From positions 1 through 64,000 of the forward strand of contig NZ_JANZXB010000014.1 of assembly GCF_025371035.1 (NCBI RefSeq): 64,000 bases of DNA. The letters are read 5' to 3'. Below, one piece after another: positions 17,184 to 25,824 of the stretch (position 1 is its first letter; every line of letters starts with the position of its first letter). The position numbers and the translations under genes were made by a program. The DNA is from Sphingomonas sp. LC-1. GTDB lineage: Bacteria; Pseudomonadota; Alphaproteobacteria; Sphingomonadales; Sphingomonadaceae. The notes beneath the pieces were generated by a model, which had not been told where the DNA came from, ran no database searches, and worked only from the letters and a program-made list of their open reading frames with translations.

Positions 17184-18007
17184 CGGGATCGATCGCCACG
17201 GCCTGCGCGGCGGTGCTGCGCGAGAGCGATCCGCTCGCCAAGGTCCGGCTGGCGCGTGCGACCGCGCGGGCCTGGCGGCGGGGGGCGCTGGCCCATCGGT
17301 TCGACGCCGCCATGCCCGATTCGCCGGGGCGCCCCGATCGGCCCGAGCTTCTGCCCCCCAACCGCATGCCAAAGCGGGGGCGAGGGGGATCGGAAAAGGG
17401 ACGGATCGCGCTGCTCCATGCGCTGGCGCATATCGAATTTTCGGCGATCGACCTGGCCTTTGACGCCGCGGGGCGGTTCGGCGAACAGTTTCCGCGTAGC
17501 TTCGTCGACGACTGGATTTCGGTGGGCGCGGATGAGGCGATGCACTTCGCGGTTCTCCACCGACGCCTGCGGACCCTGGGGTCGGGCTATGGCGAACTGC
17601 CCGCCCATGCCGGCTTGTGGGAGGCTGCCGAGGAGACCGCGCACGATGCGATGGCGCGGCTGGCCATCGTGCCGATGGTGCTGGAGGCGCGCGGGCTGGA
17701 CGTGACGCCGGAGACGGTGGCCCGCTTTCGCGGCGGTGGCGACGAGGCCTCGGCGCGTATCCTGCACCGCATCTATACCGACGAGATTCGCCATGTCGGT
17801 TTCGGCGCGAAATGGTTCGGCTATCTGGCCGCCGGGCATGATATCGAACCCGCCGCGCATTGGCAGATGCTGGTCCGCCGCCATTTCCGCGGGGCGGTTA
17901 AGCCACCGTTCAACGTTTCGGCGCGCGAGTCAGCCGGTTTGACGCGCGATTTCTACGAACCCCTTGCGGACATGGAACCCGGACAGGCACAAGCTGAGCG
18001 TCTGTAA
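17180..18007 (+). CDS. DUF455 ferritin-like-fold protein
   Basis: The 275-residue protein belongs to the DUF455 family, which has a ferritin-like four-helix core. Likely metal ligands lie in ALAHIEFSAIDLAFDA (His-Ile-Glu), ADEAMHFAVLHRRL (Glu-x-x-His) and YTDEIRHVGFGAKW (Glu-x-x-His). The paired ExxH motifs suggest a di-iron site. The substrate is unknown. The start overlaps the bcp stop (ATGA), so an oxidative-stress link is suggested by context only. Confidence 0.85.
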   Translation: MTGSIATACAAVLRESDPLAKVRLARATARAWRRGALAHRFDAAMPDSPGRPDRPELLPPNRMPKRGRGGSEKGRIALLHALAHIEFSAIDLAFDAAGRFGEQFPRSFVDDWISVGADEAMHFAVLHRRLRTLGSGYGELPAHAGLWEAAEETAHDAMARLAIVPMVLEARGLDVTPETVARFRGGGDEASARILHRIYTDEIRHVGFGAKWFGYLAAGHDIEPAAHWQMLVRRHFRGAVKPPFNVSARESAGLTRDFYEPLADMEPGQAQAERL

Positions 18008-18019
18008 CGCGGTGGGGCT

Positions 18020-18094
18020 GCGAAACAGGATTGGATGGGACAAAGCCGGCAAACCCGACTGCGGGGGCGCTCGGCGTAAGCATGTCGGGGTTCG
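18020..18094 (+). promoter_or_regulatory. Possible structured leader of the M23 peptidase gene
   Basis: AACCCGAC (18052-18059) can pair with GTCGGGGTT (18084-18092), one bulged G, enclosing about 24 bases, directly before the start codon at 18095. No clear AGGAGG site is visible, so the stem would cover the initiation region. The context GGCAAACCC recalls riboswitch cores, but I cannot assign a class. Confidence 0.3.
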
Positions 18095-18841
18095 ATGAAG
18101 CAGCTTCAGTTCTCGGGGAAATCGATTGCCTCGTGCGCCCGATCCGTCCTTGCCACCGCCGCCGTCATCGCGCTGACCGGCAACGCCGCGCTCGCGGCTT
18201 CCTCGGCCCCCATAGGCCCCAAGGCACCGCACCATGCCCCGACCGCTGTCGGCGGTGAGTTCATTCCGGCCAATAGCAGCGAGGCTTCGGCCGACCTTCG
18301 CACCGACCAGCAGTTCCGCACCCTGTTCCAGACCTGGAAGAAGATGGACACGCTGCAAAAGGGCGTGATTGCGATCCCATCGGTCCATCCGGTCGAGAAG
18401 CTTCAGTTCACCAGCAATTTCGGCATCCGTTCGGACCCGTTCCGGGGCACCGCCGCGATGCATGCCGGGGTCGATATTCCCGGCCCGGTCGGCACCCCCA
18501 TCTATGCCACCGCCGACGGCATCGTCGATCATGCGGGCTGGCAGGGCGGCTATGGCAATCTGGTCGAGGTCAATCATGGCAAGGGCATTGCGACCCGCTA
18601 TGGCCATCTCTCCAAAATCCTGGTTGCCGACGGCACGCGGGTGAAGCGCGGCCAATTGATCGCGCTGATGGGCTCGACCGGGCGTTCGACCGGCCCGCAC
18701 CTCCATTATGAAGTCCGTATGGACGGCCATGCGGTCAATCCGGTCCCCTTCCTGACCACTGGCGACTATCTCACCGCGTCGCAGGATCATGCGATCCACC
18801 AAATTCCCGTTTCCACCGATGGCCCCGCCGCGCAGGACTGA
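18095..18841 (+). CDS. M23 (LytM-type) metallopeptidase, exported
   Basis: The 248-residue protein has an N-terminal signal peptide (hydrophobic SVLATAAVIALTGNAALA). It ends in a LytM domain with zinc ligands HAGVD (about residues 128-132) and HLHYE (about 206-210), all conserved. A linker of about 90 residues separates the two. It probably hydrolyses peptidoglycan cross-links or activates amidases in the periplasm. It stands alone, 87 bases after the DUF455 gene, with a candidate structured leader. Confidence 0.92.
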   Translation: MKQLQFSGKSIASCARSVLATAAVIALTGNAALAASSAPIGPKAPHHAPTAVGGEFIPANSSEASADLRTDQQFRTLFQTWKKMDTLQKGVIAIPSVHPVEKLQFTSNFGIRSDPFRGTAAMHAGVDIPGPVGTPIYATADGIVDHAGWQGGYGNLVEVNHGKGIATRYGHLSKILVADGTRVKRGQLIALMGSTGRSTGPHLHYEVRMDGHAVNPVPFLTTGDYLTASQDHAIHQIPVSTDGPAAQD

Positions 18842-18879
18842 CGGATAATTCTCTCCCGAAAGGGGGCAGCGAAGCTTGA

Positions 18880-18933
18880 ATAAGGGGTGTCGATGCTCGC
18901 GAGGGGAAACTCGCGGGCGTTGACACCCCTTAT
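18880..18933. repeat. Intergenic inverted repeat
   Basis: ATAAGGGGTGTC (18880-18891) and GACACCCCTTAT (18922-18933) form a perfect 12-bp stem. Inside lies a second stem, GCGAG...CTCGC. It has no T-run, so termination is uncertain. It shares the GGGGTGTC unit with family B repeats. Confidence 0.65.
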
Positions 18934-19023
18934 CCGTTCAGCGAGGTGCGACTTCCGTCTGGCAAGGGGAGGAATAGTGCGACCGGGATTGCCCCTCTCG
19001 CCACCCGCGCCTATCTGAACCCT

Positions 19024-19362
19024 ATGGCCACCAGCATTTCCGAAATCGCGCTGACCCCGGCCGCCGCGGCGCGCGTCGCGACGATCGCCGAGCGGCAGAA
19101 CAAGCCCGCCATTCTTCGCCTGTCGGTCGAGGGCGGCGGTTGCTCCGGCTTCCAGTATAAATTCGGCCTGGCCGATGCCCCCGCCGATGACGATGCGATC
19201 GCCCGGACCGATGGCGTCACGCTGGTCGTCGACAGCATCAGTCTGGACCTCGTGCGGGGCGCACAGGTCGATTATGTCGAATCGCTCGGCGGCGCGGCGT
19301 TTCAGGTGAAGAACCCCAACGCGGCTTCGGGTTGCGGCTGCGGCACCAGCTTCTCGGTCTGA
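19024..19362 (+). CDS. erpA: A-type iron-sulfur carrier (ErpA/IscA family)
   Basis: The 112-residue HesB-family protein carries Fe-S clusters to apo-targets. The three cluster cysteines are present: GGGCSGF and the C-terminal GCGCGTSF (C-x-C). ALTPAAAARV is the typical N-terminus. The MATSIS start at 19024 is chosen over a longer frame reaching into the repeat. xth follows one base after the stop, a neighbour pair common in alphaproteobacteria. The ErpA versus IscA label is tentative. Confidence 0.9.
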   Translation: MATSISEIALTPAAAARVATIAERQNKPAILRLSVEGGGCSGFQYKFGLADAPADDDAIARTDGVTLVVDSISLDLVRGAQVDYVESLGGAAFQVKNPNAASGCGCGTSFSV

Positions 19363-19363
19363 C

Positions 19364-20140
19364 GTGAAGATCACCACCTATAACGTCAACGGGATCAAGG
19401 CCCGTCTGCCTCGCTTGCTGGAATATCTGGCAGAGGCGGACGCCGATATCGTCTGTCTTCAGGAGTTGAAGGCCAGCGACGAGACCTTTCCCGCCGCCGA
19501 GATCGAGGCGGCAGGCTATGGCGCTGTCTGGCACGGGCAGAAGAGCTGGAACGGCGTCGCCGTTCTGGCGCGCGGCACCCAGCCGGTGGAGCGGCAGCGC
19601 GGTCTGGCGGGCGAGGATGAGGACGAGCATAGCCGTTACCTCGAATGCGAGGTGAACGGGCTGGTCGTCGCCTCGCTCTATCTGCCCAACGGCAACCCGC
19701 AGCCGGGGCCGAAATTCGATTACAAGCTGCGCTGGATGGAGCGGCTGGCCACGCGCGCACGCGAATTGCTGGCGGAGGAAGTGCCCGCCGTGCTCGCGGG
19801 CGACTATAATGTCATTCCCAATGACGACGATACTTTCTCGGTCCCCGCCATGGCCAGCGATGCGCTGATGCAGCCGGAAAGCCGGGCCGCCTATCGCCGC
19901 TTGCTGGCGCAAGGATGGACGGACTCGTTGCGAACGCGCGCGCCCAAGGGCGGTGTGTGGACCTTCTGGGACTATCAGGCCGGATCGTGGCAGCGCGATG
20001 CCGGGTTCCGGATCGACCATCTGCTGCTCAGTCCGCAGGCCGCCGACAGGCTGGTCGATGCCGGTGTCGACAAAAGCTATCGCGGCCGGGAAAAGGCCAG
20101 CGACCATGCCCCGACCTGGGTGAGATTGCGGGACCAATAG
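19364..20140 (+). CDS. xth: Exodeoxyribonuclease III
   Basis: This 258-residue EEP-family nuclease acts as AP endonuclease and 3'-5' exonuclease in base excision repair. Motifs are KITTYNVNGIKAR, DIVCLQELKA (catalytic Glu), GDYNVIP (Asp-Asn) and the terminal ASDHAPTW (Asp-His). The start is GTG, one base after erpA, so co-translation is likely. A family B repeat follows. Confidence 0.95.
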   Translation: MKITTYNVNGIKARLPRLLEYLAEADADIVCLQELKASDETFPAAEIEAAGYGAVWHGQKSWNGVAVLARGTQPVERQRGLAGEDEDEHSRYLECEVNGLVVASLYLPNGNPQPGPKFDYKLRWMERLATRARELLAEEVPAVLAGDYNVIPNDDDTFSVPAMASDALMQPESRAAYRRLLAQGWTDSLRTRAPKGGVWTFWDYQAGSWQRDAGFRIDHLLLSPQAADRLVDAGVDKSYRGREKASDHAPTWVRLRDQ

Positions 20141-20143
20141 TTC

Positions 20144-20266
20144 TTCCCTTGCAAGGGGAGGTGGCAGGCCGGAGGGGTGCCACGGCCGGTGGCGTGATCC
20201 ATCGCAGGCGGTTACATCCCTCCACCACCGCTTCGCGGTAGTTCCCCTTCCCTTGCAGGGAAGGAA
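20144..20266. repeat. Intergenic repeat, family B (copy 1)
   Basis: CCCTTGCAAGGGGAGGTGGC at the left and CCCTTCCCTTGCAGGGAAGG at the right bound an element that also contains GGAGGGGTG and ATCCCTCCACC. Similar elements lie at 29392-29452, 32204-32284 and 57193-57326. Confidence 0.7.
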
Positions 20267-20288
20267 TTTCCCAAATCCGAGAACGCCG

Positions 20289-20705
20289 ATGCGCTGTGCT
20301 GCCGCCCTGATCCTTGTCACCCTAACCCTCACCGGCTGCGGACAACGCAGCCCCGACGCGCGTCTCGCCGATGCCGACGCGCAGGATCGGGCACGCCAGG
20401 AAAAACAGGCGAGGGAAATGGTCGAGCAGACCGAGGATCAGGTGCGGGTCAAGATGCTGGAACAGCGCGTCGCGACATTGGAGGCGCAGGTCGCAGCAAT
20501 GCAGGGCGATCGCAAGCTGCTGGATGCGCAACTGGTCGAGCAGCGGCTCAACCAGATCGAGGCGGGGCGGGTGAGCGCTGTGGATGCGCCGGCTCCGGCA
20601 CCCTCGGCGACGGCGACGCCGTCCGCGACGCGCGGCCGGGCGAAAATGCCGGCTCCGGCCGCTACGCCCGCCGCGCGCAAGCCGCTGGTTCTGGACCTGC
20701 GATAA
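20289..20705 (+). CDS. Lipoprotein with coiled coil, function unknown
   Basis: The 138-residue protein has a signal peptide ending in lipobox LTGC (Cys at about residue 17). A charged coiled coil follows (about residues 30-90, EQRVATLEAQVAAMQ), then an Ala/Pro-rich tail. An envelope-anchored structural role is plausible, but no family is recognised. The coiled coil resembles the N-terminal part of YbgF/CpoB-like proteins, without the TPR part. Confidence 0.7.
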   Translation: MRCAAALILVTLTLTGCGQRSPDARLADADAQDRARQEKQAREMVEQTEDQVRVKMLEQRVATLEAQVAAMQGDRKLLDAQLVEQRLNQIEAGRVSAVDAPAPAPSATATPSATRGRAKMPAPAATPAARKPLVLDLR

Positions 20706-20759
20706 CGGCGCGGCGGGCAAAGGCGCCCCGGTGCGAACGACCGAGGCGTCTGCTAAGGC

Positions 20760-21020
20760 TTACTTCTTCAGATGCGCCGAGATGAACTTGTTCATCTCGA
20801 ACATGGTGCACTTGTCCTTGCCGAACACCTTCTTCAGCTTGTCGTCGGCCAGGATCTCGCGCTTGTTCTCCGGGTTCTGCAGGTTGTTGGACTTGATGTA
20901 ATCCCACACCTTGCTGATGACCTGGCTGCGCGGCAGCTTGTCGTTGCCGACGATCGCGCCGAGTTCCTCGGACGGCTGAACCGGCGCGTGGATGCCGGTG
21001 CCCGTGGTTGCGGTGGCCAT
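20760..21020 (-). CDS. SWIB/MDM2-domain protein
   Basis: The 86-residue protein is nearly all SWIB domain: LPRSQVISKVWDYIKSNNLQ, NPENKREILADDKLKKVFG and MFEMNKFISAHL match the eukaryotic SWI/SNF-associated fold. Bacterial SWIB proteins occur in Chlamydia and some alphaproteobacteria; in Chlamydia a fusion to topoisomerase I is known. A DNA- or nucleoid-associated role is inferred. ATG 21020 is preferred over upstream starts. It follows the Tudor-like gene on the same strand. Confidence 0.92.
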   Translation of the reverse strand: MATATTGTGIHAPVQPSEELGAIVGNDKLPRSQVISKVWDYIKSNNLQNPENKREILADDKLKKVFGKDKCTMFEMNKFISAHLKK

Positions 21021-21076
21021 GTGTTTCCTTCCCTTAATCCTTCTGCGGCCCAGCCGTCGGGCGGGCCGCGCGTGAA

Positions 21077-21280
21077 TCACGCCTTTTTGAGCGCGTCCGC
21101 CTTGTGCGCCGCCTTTCCGCCATTGTCACTCTCTACTATGTATTGCGGCTCATCCTTGGAAGCGCGGACGGTGTGGCCCTTGATCTGCGTGTCGCTGGTC
21201 TGCTTTTTCAGGACCTTGCCCTCGGCGGTGCCGCCATGGCTGTTCCAAGTGACGCGATCGTCCTTTTTAAATTCGGTCAT
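21077..21280 (-). CDS. DUF2945 (HVA1-type Tudor-like) small protein
   Basis: The 67-residue product matches the DUF2945/HVA1 family: [23 protein letters not shown], then [29 protein letters not shown]. The fold is a small beta barrel related to Tudor/SH3. The biochemical role is unknown. It lies 56 bases upstream of the SWIB gene on the same strand and divergent from frmA. Such pairs of small basic proteins often belong to stress-induced sets, but no EcfG promoter was found. Confidence 0.88.
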   Translation of the reverse strand: MTEFKKDDRVTWNSHGGTAEGKVLKKQTSDTQIKGHTVRASKDEPQYIVESDNGGKAAHKADALKKA

Positions 21281-21387
21281 CTCTGCTCTCCCATCGGGCT
21301 GATGCGTATCAATCCACCGGGGCTTTCGTTGGTTGCACGCGAGCCCATGACACGGCATCAGGACGCCATCCAAGGAGACAGGAATTC

Positions 21388-22500
21388 ATGAAGACCCGCG
21401 CCGCCGTCGCCTTCGAAGCGAAGAAGCCGCTCGAAATCGTCGAACTCGATCTGGAAGGACCCAAGGCCGGAGAGGTCCTGGTCGAGATCATGGCGACCGG
21501 CATCTGCCATACCGACGCCTATACGCTGGACGGCCTGGACAGCGAAGGCATCTTCCCCAGCGTGCTCGGCCATGAAGGCTGCGGCATCGTGCGTGAGGTG
21601 GGTGCGGGCGTGACCAGCGTCGTGCCCGGCGACCATGTCATCCCGCTCTACACGCCCGAATGCCGCCAGTGTAAGTCGTGCCTGTCGGGCAAGACCAACC
21701 TGTGCACCGCGATCCGCGCGACGCAAGGCAAGGGCCTGATGCCCGACGGCACGACCCGGTTCAGCTACAAGGGCCAGCCGATCTTCCATTATATGGGCTG
21801 CTCGACCTTCTCGAACTTCACCGTCCTGCCCGAAATCGCGGCCGCCAAGATCCGCGAGGACGCGCCGTTCGACACCAGCTGCTATATCGGGTGCGGCGTG
21901 ACGACGGGCGTGGGCGCGGTGGTCAACACCGCCAAGGTCCAGCCGGGCGAGAATATCGTCGTCTTCGGCCTGGGCGGCATCGGCCTGAACGTCATCCAGG
22001 GCGCCAAGCTGGCGGGTGCGGGCCGGATCATCGGCGTCGACCTCAACCCCGACCGTGAGGAATGGGGCCGCCGCTTCGGCATGACCCACTTCCTCAATTC
22101 CAAGGGCCTGTCGCGCGAGGAGACGATCGCGAAGATCCTCGAGCTGACCGATGGCGGCGCGGACTATAGCTTCGACGCGACCGGCAATACCGAGGTGATG
22201 CGCACCGCGCTGGAGGCGTGCCATCGCGGCTGGGGCACCTCGATCATCATCGGCGTGGCCGAGGCGGGCAAGGAGATCAGCACGCGGCCGTTCCAGCTGG
22301 TCACGGGCCGCAACTGGCGCGGCACCGCATTCGGCGGCGCGCGCGGGCGGACCGACACGCCCAAGATCGTCGACTGGTATATGAACGGCAAGATCGAGAT
22401 CGATCCGATGATCACCCACCGGCTGACGCTGGAGGAGATCAACAAGGGCTTCGACCTGATGCACAAGGGCGAAAGCATCCGCAGCGTGGTGATCTTCTGA
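21388..22500 (+). CDS. frmA: S-(hydroxymethyl)glutathione dehydrogenase (class III alcohol dehydrogenase)
   Basis: This 370-residue zinc enzyme oxidises S-hydroxymethylglutathione, the spontaneous adduct of formaldehyde and glutathione, to S-formylglutathione with [15 protein letters not shown] holds the catalytic-zinc His/Glu, the structural zinc cysteines are in [17 protein letters not shown], and the NAD fold is in [20 protein letters not shown] precedes the ATG. It is the first gene of an operon with two VOC genes, purU and fghA. Confidence 0.97.
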   Translation: MKTRAAVAFEAKKPLEIVELDLEGPKAGEVLVEIMATGICHTDAYTLDGLDSEGIFPSVLGHEGCGIVREVGAGVTSVVPGDHVIPLYTPECRQCKSCLSGKTNLCTAIRATQGKGLMPDGTTRFSYKGQPIFHYMGCSTFSNFTVLPEIAAAKIREDAPFDTSCYIGCGVTTGVGAVVNTAKVQPGENIVVFGLGGIGLNVIQGAKLAGAGRIIGVDLNPDREEWGRRFGMTHFLNSKGLSREETIAKILELTDGGADYSFDATGNTEVMRTALEACHRGWGTSIIIGVAEAGKEISTRPFQLVTGRNWRGTAFGGARGRTDTPKIVDWYMNGKIEIDPMITHRLTLEEINKGFDLMHKGESIRSVVIF

Positions 22501-22886
22501 TGTTCAGCCATGTCGTGCTGGGCGCGAACGATATCGCGGAGGCCAAGCGCTTCTACGACGCGATCCTGGGCGTGCTCGGCGCGCCCGAGGGGGTGATCGA
22601 TCCCTGGGGGCGGCTGGTCTATAGCCATGAAGGCTCGCGCTTCCTGCTCACCCGGCCGCTGAACGGCGAGCCTGCGACCCATGCCAATGGCGGGACGCTG
22701 GGCTTCGCGGCGACGTCGATCGAGCAGGCGGACGCTTGGCATGCCGCCGGGCTGGCGCATGGCGGCACCGCGATCGAGGACCCGCCCGGCTATCGCTATC
22801 CGCCGGTCGGCAAGATCTATCTGGCGTATTTGCGCGATCCGACCGGCAACAAGCTGTGCGCGCGCTATCTGGTGCCCGCCGCCTGA
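22500..22886 (+). CDS. VOC-superfamily (glyoxalase-like) protein 1
   Basis: The 128-residue vicinal-oxygen-chelate protein has two beta-alpha-beta-beta-beta halves. It starts [23 protein letters not shown] and ends YLAYLRDPTGNKLCARY. Putative metal ligands include the His of FSHV and later acidic residues. It is paralogous to the next gene (shared ATHANGGT, AHGGTAIE and YLRDP-GNKLC). Start overlaps frmA by one base. A role in aldehyde or glutathione-adduct handling is inferred from position. Confidence 0.88.
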   Translation: MFSHVVLGANDIAEAKRFYDAILGVLGAPEGVIDPWGRLVYSHEGSRFLLTRPLNGEPATHANGGTLGFAATSIEQADAWHAAGLAHGGTAIEDPPGYRYPPVGKIYLAYLRDPTGNKLCARYLVPAA

Positions 22887-22902
22887 CGGTTCCAAGGGGG
22901 GA

Positions 22903-23298
22903 ATGGACATGTACACCCATATCATGGTCGGATCGAACGACATCGCGCGGTCCAAGGCTTTTTATGACGGGCTGTTCGCCGCGCTGGGCGGCAAGCCCGG
23001 CATGCAGGACCCGAAGGTCGAGCGTGTCCTGTATCTGCACCATGGTGCGGTGTTCATCGTGACCCGGCCGATCGATGGCCAGCCCGCCACCCACGCCAAT
23101 GGCGGCACGATCGGGCTGGGCGCGGTCGATCCGGCGCAGGTCGATGCGGCACATGCCGCCGGGATCGCCCATGGCGGCACCGCGATCGAGGGGCCGCTCG
23201 GCGAGCGGGACACCGGGCTGGGCAAGGCCTATCTCGGCTATTTGCGCGATCCGGACGGCAACAAGCTCTGTCTCGGCTGCCGCCTGCCCACCGCATGA
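22903..23298 (+). CDS. VOC-superfamily (glyoxalase-like) protein 2
   Basis: The 131-residue paralogue of the preceding gene starts MDMYTHIMVGSNDIARSKAFYD and ends YLGYLRDPDGNKLCLG. The shared blocks show a tandem duplication that has since diverged. AAGGGGGG precedes the start, so it is translated independently, while its stop overlaps purU. It may form a heterodimer with its neighbour; this is inference. Confidence 0.88.
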   Translation: MDMYTHIMVGSNDIARSKAFYDGLFAALGGKPGMQDPKVERVLYLHHGAVFIVTRPIDGQPATHANGGTIGLGAVDPAQVDAAHAAGIAHGGTAIEGPLGERDTGLGKAYLGYLRDPDGNKLCLGCRLPTA

Positions 23299-24158
23299 GC
23301 GAGGCTGACTATATCCTGACCCTGGCGTGCCAGGACCGGGTCGGCATCGTCGCCGCCGTGTCGGGCACGCTGGCGGGGATTGACGGGTTCATCCTCGACA
23401 GCCAGCAATATGCCGATTTGGAGACGGGGCGCTTCTTCCTGCGCATCGTCTTCACCGGCCAGGGGGCGCGTTTTCCCGCCTCGGTCGAGGGGGTGAGGGA
23501 CGCGCTGAACGAACCGGCGGCGCGGTTCGGCTTCGACTGGCATGTCGCGCCCGCCAGCGAACGCCCCCGGATGCTGATCGCGGTGTCGAAGGGCTCGCAC
23601 TGCCTGAACGACCTGCTCCATCGCTGGCGGACCAACACGCTGCCGGTCGAGATCGCCGGCGTGGTGTCCAACCATGACAGCCTTCGCCCGCTGGTCGAGT
23701 GGCATGGCCTGCCCTGGCATCACCTGCCCGTCAGCGACGCCAATCGCGCAGAGCAGGAGGCGGCGATGCTCGCCCTGATGGACGAAAGCCGGGCCGATTA
23801 CCTCGTCCTCGCCCGCTATATGCAGGTGCTGGGCGAGCGGCTGGTCGCGGCGCTGCCGGGGCGGTGCATCAATATCCATCACAGCTTCCTGCCCGGCTTC
23901 AAGGGTGCGCAGCCCTATCACCGGGCGCATGCGCGCGGCGTGAAGCTGATCGGCGCGACCGCGCATTTCGTGACCGCGGACCTCGACGAAGGGCCGATCA
24001 TCGAACAGGCGGTCGAACGCGTCGATCACCGTGCCAGCGTCGACGACCTGATCCGCATCGGCCGCGATATCGAGGCGCAGGTGCTGGCCCGCGCGGTGGC
24101 CTGGGTGGGCGAGCGGCGCGTTTTCCTCAATGACAACCGGACGGTGGTGTTCCGATGA
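23295..24158 (+). CDS. purU: Formyltetrahydrofolate deformylase
   Basis: PurU hydrolyses 10-formyl-THF to formate and THF. The 287-residue product has an N-terminal ACT domain (LTLACQDRVGIVAAVSGTLA) and a C-terminal formyltransferase-like domain with INIHHSFLPGFKGAQPYHRAH (catalytic His) and the Asp of TADLDEGPII. Its place between the VOC genes and fghA, with ATGA overlaps on both sides, ties folate-bound one-carbon units to formaldehyde oxidation, both ending in formate. Confidence 0.96.
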   Translation: MSEADYILTLACQDRVGIVAAVSGTLAGIDGFILDSQQYADLETGRFFLRIVFTGQGARFPASVEGVRDALNEPAARFGFDWHVAPASERPRMLIAVSKGSHCLNDLLHRWRTNTLPVEIAGVVSNHDSLRPLVEWHGLPWHHLPVSDANRAEQEAAMLALMDESRADYLVLARYMQVLGERLVAALPGRCINIHHSFLPGFKGAQPYHRAHARGVKLIGATAHFVTADLDEGPIIEQAVERVDHRASVDDLIRIGRDIEAQVLARAVAWVGERRVFLNDNRTVVFR

Positions 24159-24997
24159 CGATCGAGACGATTTCGACCTCCAAAGCCCATGGCGGCATTC
24201 AGGGCGTCTATGCCCATGACAGCGCGGTAACGGGGACGCGGATGACCTTCTCGGTCTTCGTACCCGCGCATGAGGAAGGGGAGAAACTTCCCGTCCTTTG
24301 GTATCTGTCGGGCCTGACCTGCACCCATGCCAATGTCACCGACAAGGGCGAGTTCCGGGGGCCATGCGCCGAGCACCGGGTGATCTTCATCGCGCCCGAC
24401 ACCTCGCCGCGCGGCGAAGGCGTGGCGAATGACGACGCCTATGACATGGGGCAGGGCGCGGGGTTCTATGTCGACGCGACGCAGGAGCCCTGGGCAAAGC
24501 ACTTCAAGATGCGGAGCTATATCGAACAGGAACTGCCCGCGCTGATCGCCGCGCATTTCCCGGTTGCCGACATGGAGGCGCAAGCCATTACCGGCCATTC
24601 GATGGGCGGCCACGGCGCGCTGACCATCGGCCTGCGCAATCCGGATCGGTTCCGCAGCGTGTCGGCCTTCGCGCCGATCGCTGCGCCGGGCCAGGTGCCA
24701 TGGGGCGAGAAGGCGCTCGGCGGTTATCTGGGCCCCGATCGTGCGGCATGGCGACAGGCTGACGCGGTCGCGTTGATCGAGGACGGTGCGCGGCTGCCCG
24801 ACCTGCTGGTCGATCAAGGCGATGCGGACCAGTTCCTGACCGAGCAGCTTCGCCCCGAATTGCTGGCCGAAGCGTGCGAGAAGGCCGGGATCGCCCTGAC
24901 GCTGCGGATGCAGCCGGGATACGATCACAGCTATAACTTCATCTCGACCTTCATGGCCGACCATGTCGCCTGGGCGGCGGAGCGACTGCGCGGCTAA
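24155..24997 (+). CDS. fghA: S-formylglutathione hydrolase
   Basis: This 280-residue esterase-D-family serine hydrolase splits S-formylglutathione into formate and glutathione, the step after frmA. The nucleophile elbow is GHSMGGHGAL (about residues 147-156), the acid lies in DQGDADQFL, and the catalytic His in GYDHSYNF. Length and motifs match the family. It is the last gene of the operon; an intergenic REP-like repeat follows. Confidence 0.96.
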   Translation: MTIETISTSKAHGGIQGVYAHDSAVTGTRMTFSVFVPAHEEGEKLPVLWYLSGLTCTHANVTDKGEFRGPCAEHRVIFIAPDTSPRGEGVANDDAYDMGQGAGFYVDATQEPWAKHFKMRSYIEQELPALIAAHFPVADMEAQAITGHSMGGHGALTIGLRNPDRFRSVSAFAPIAAPGQVPWGEKALGGYLGPDRAAWRQADAVALIEDGARLPDLLVDQGDADQFLTEQLRPELLAEACEKAGIALTLRMQPGYDHSYNFISTFMADHVAWAAERLRG

Positions 24998-25030
24998 ATT
25001 CCTGCCCGCTGAGCCAAGCATCCCTCCCTC

Positions 25031-25121
25031 CCTTCAGCCCGAGCATAGTCGAAGGCCAGGCTGTAACGCCTGAACCCTGGGCGGATACCCTTGGCCTTCG
25101 GCTTCGCTCAGGCTGAACGGG
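25031..25121. repeat. REP-like inverted repeat, family A (copy 2)
   Basis: Arm CCTTCAGCCCGAGCATAGTC at 25031 and the inverted arm GGCCTTCGGCTTCGCTCAGG at 25093 flank about 35 bases. It lies between the formaldehyde operon and folE. Confidence 0.75.
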
Positions 25122-25197
25122 CGTGGGGATCAACAGGCAATTTTGCACCGCCGCAATCGATGCGCTATCGCACCGGCTTTGGTATGAAGGACGTGAT

Positions 25198-25824
25198 ATG
25201 AGCTGCGCCCATGGCGACCCGGAGGATGGCGACCTGATCGGCGAGGACGGCAAGATCGCCGTGCCGCCCCAAGTCGCCGACGCCATCCGCACGCTAATCG
25301 CCTGGGCGGGCGACGATCCCACGCGCGAGGGGCTGGTCGATACCCCCAAGCGGGTCGCGCGGGCGTGGCGCGAATATTGCGCAGGCTATGGCGACGATCC
25401 GGCCGTCCACCTGTCGCGCGTGTTCGAGGAGGTCGGCGGCTATGACGAGATCGTGCTGCTGAAGGACATCCCCTTCCAGTCGCATTGCGAGCATCACATG
25501 GCCCCGATCATCGGCCGCGCGCATATCGCCTATCTGCCGCGCAATCATGTCGTCGGCATTTCCAAGCTCGCCCGCGTCCTGCACGGCTTCGCACGGCGCT
25601 TGCAGGTGCAGGAGCGGCTGACGGCGGAAGTCGCCGATTGTATCTGGCAAAACCTGAAGCCGCTGGGTGTCGCGGTGGTGATTGAGGCGACCCATGCCTG
25701 CATGACCGCGCGTGGGGTGCGCACGCCCGGTGTGGCGATGGTGACCAGCCGGATGATGGGCGTGTTCCGCGACGACGACCGTAGCCGCAAGGAAGTGCTG
25801 TCGTTGATGGGCCTGGGCGGATGA
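25198..25824 (+). CDS. folE: GTP cyclohydrolase I
   Basis: FolE (208 aa) opens GTP to dihydroneopterin triphosphate, the first step of tetrahydrofolate synthesis. The zinc and active-site motifs are intact: FQSHCEHHMAPIIGRAHIAYLP (Cys, His) and ATHACM (Cys). VVGISKLARVLHGFARRLQVQERLT is the family core. ATG 25198 has AAGGA upstream and is preferred over GTG 25123, which lies in the repeat region. It overlaps the SDR gene. Confidence 0.96.
   Translation: MSCAHGDPEDGDLIGEDGKIAVPPQVADAIRTLIAWAGDDPTREGLVDTPKRVARAWREYCAGYGDDPAVHLSRVFEEVGGYDEIVLLKDIPFQSHCEHHMAPIIGRAHIAYLPRNHVVGISKLARVLHGFARRLQVQERLTAEVADCIWQNLKPLGVAVVIEATHACMTARGVRTPGVAMVTSRMMGVFRDDDRSRKEVLSLMGLGG

Noticed and set aside
18035-18090. 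c-di-GMP (GEMM) riboswitch before the M23 gene
   Set aside because: Only the short GGCAAACC core resembles it; the rest of the consensus, including the ACGCAAAGCC part, is missing.
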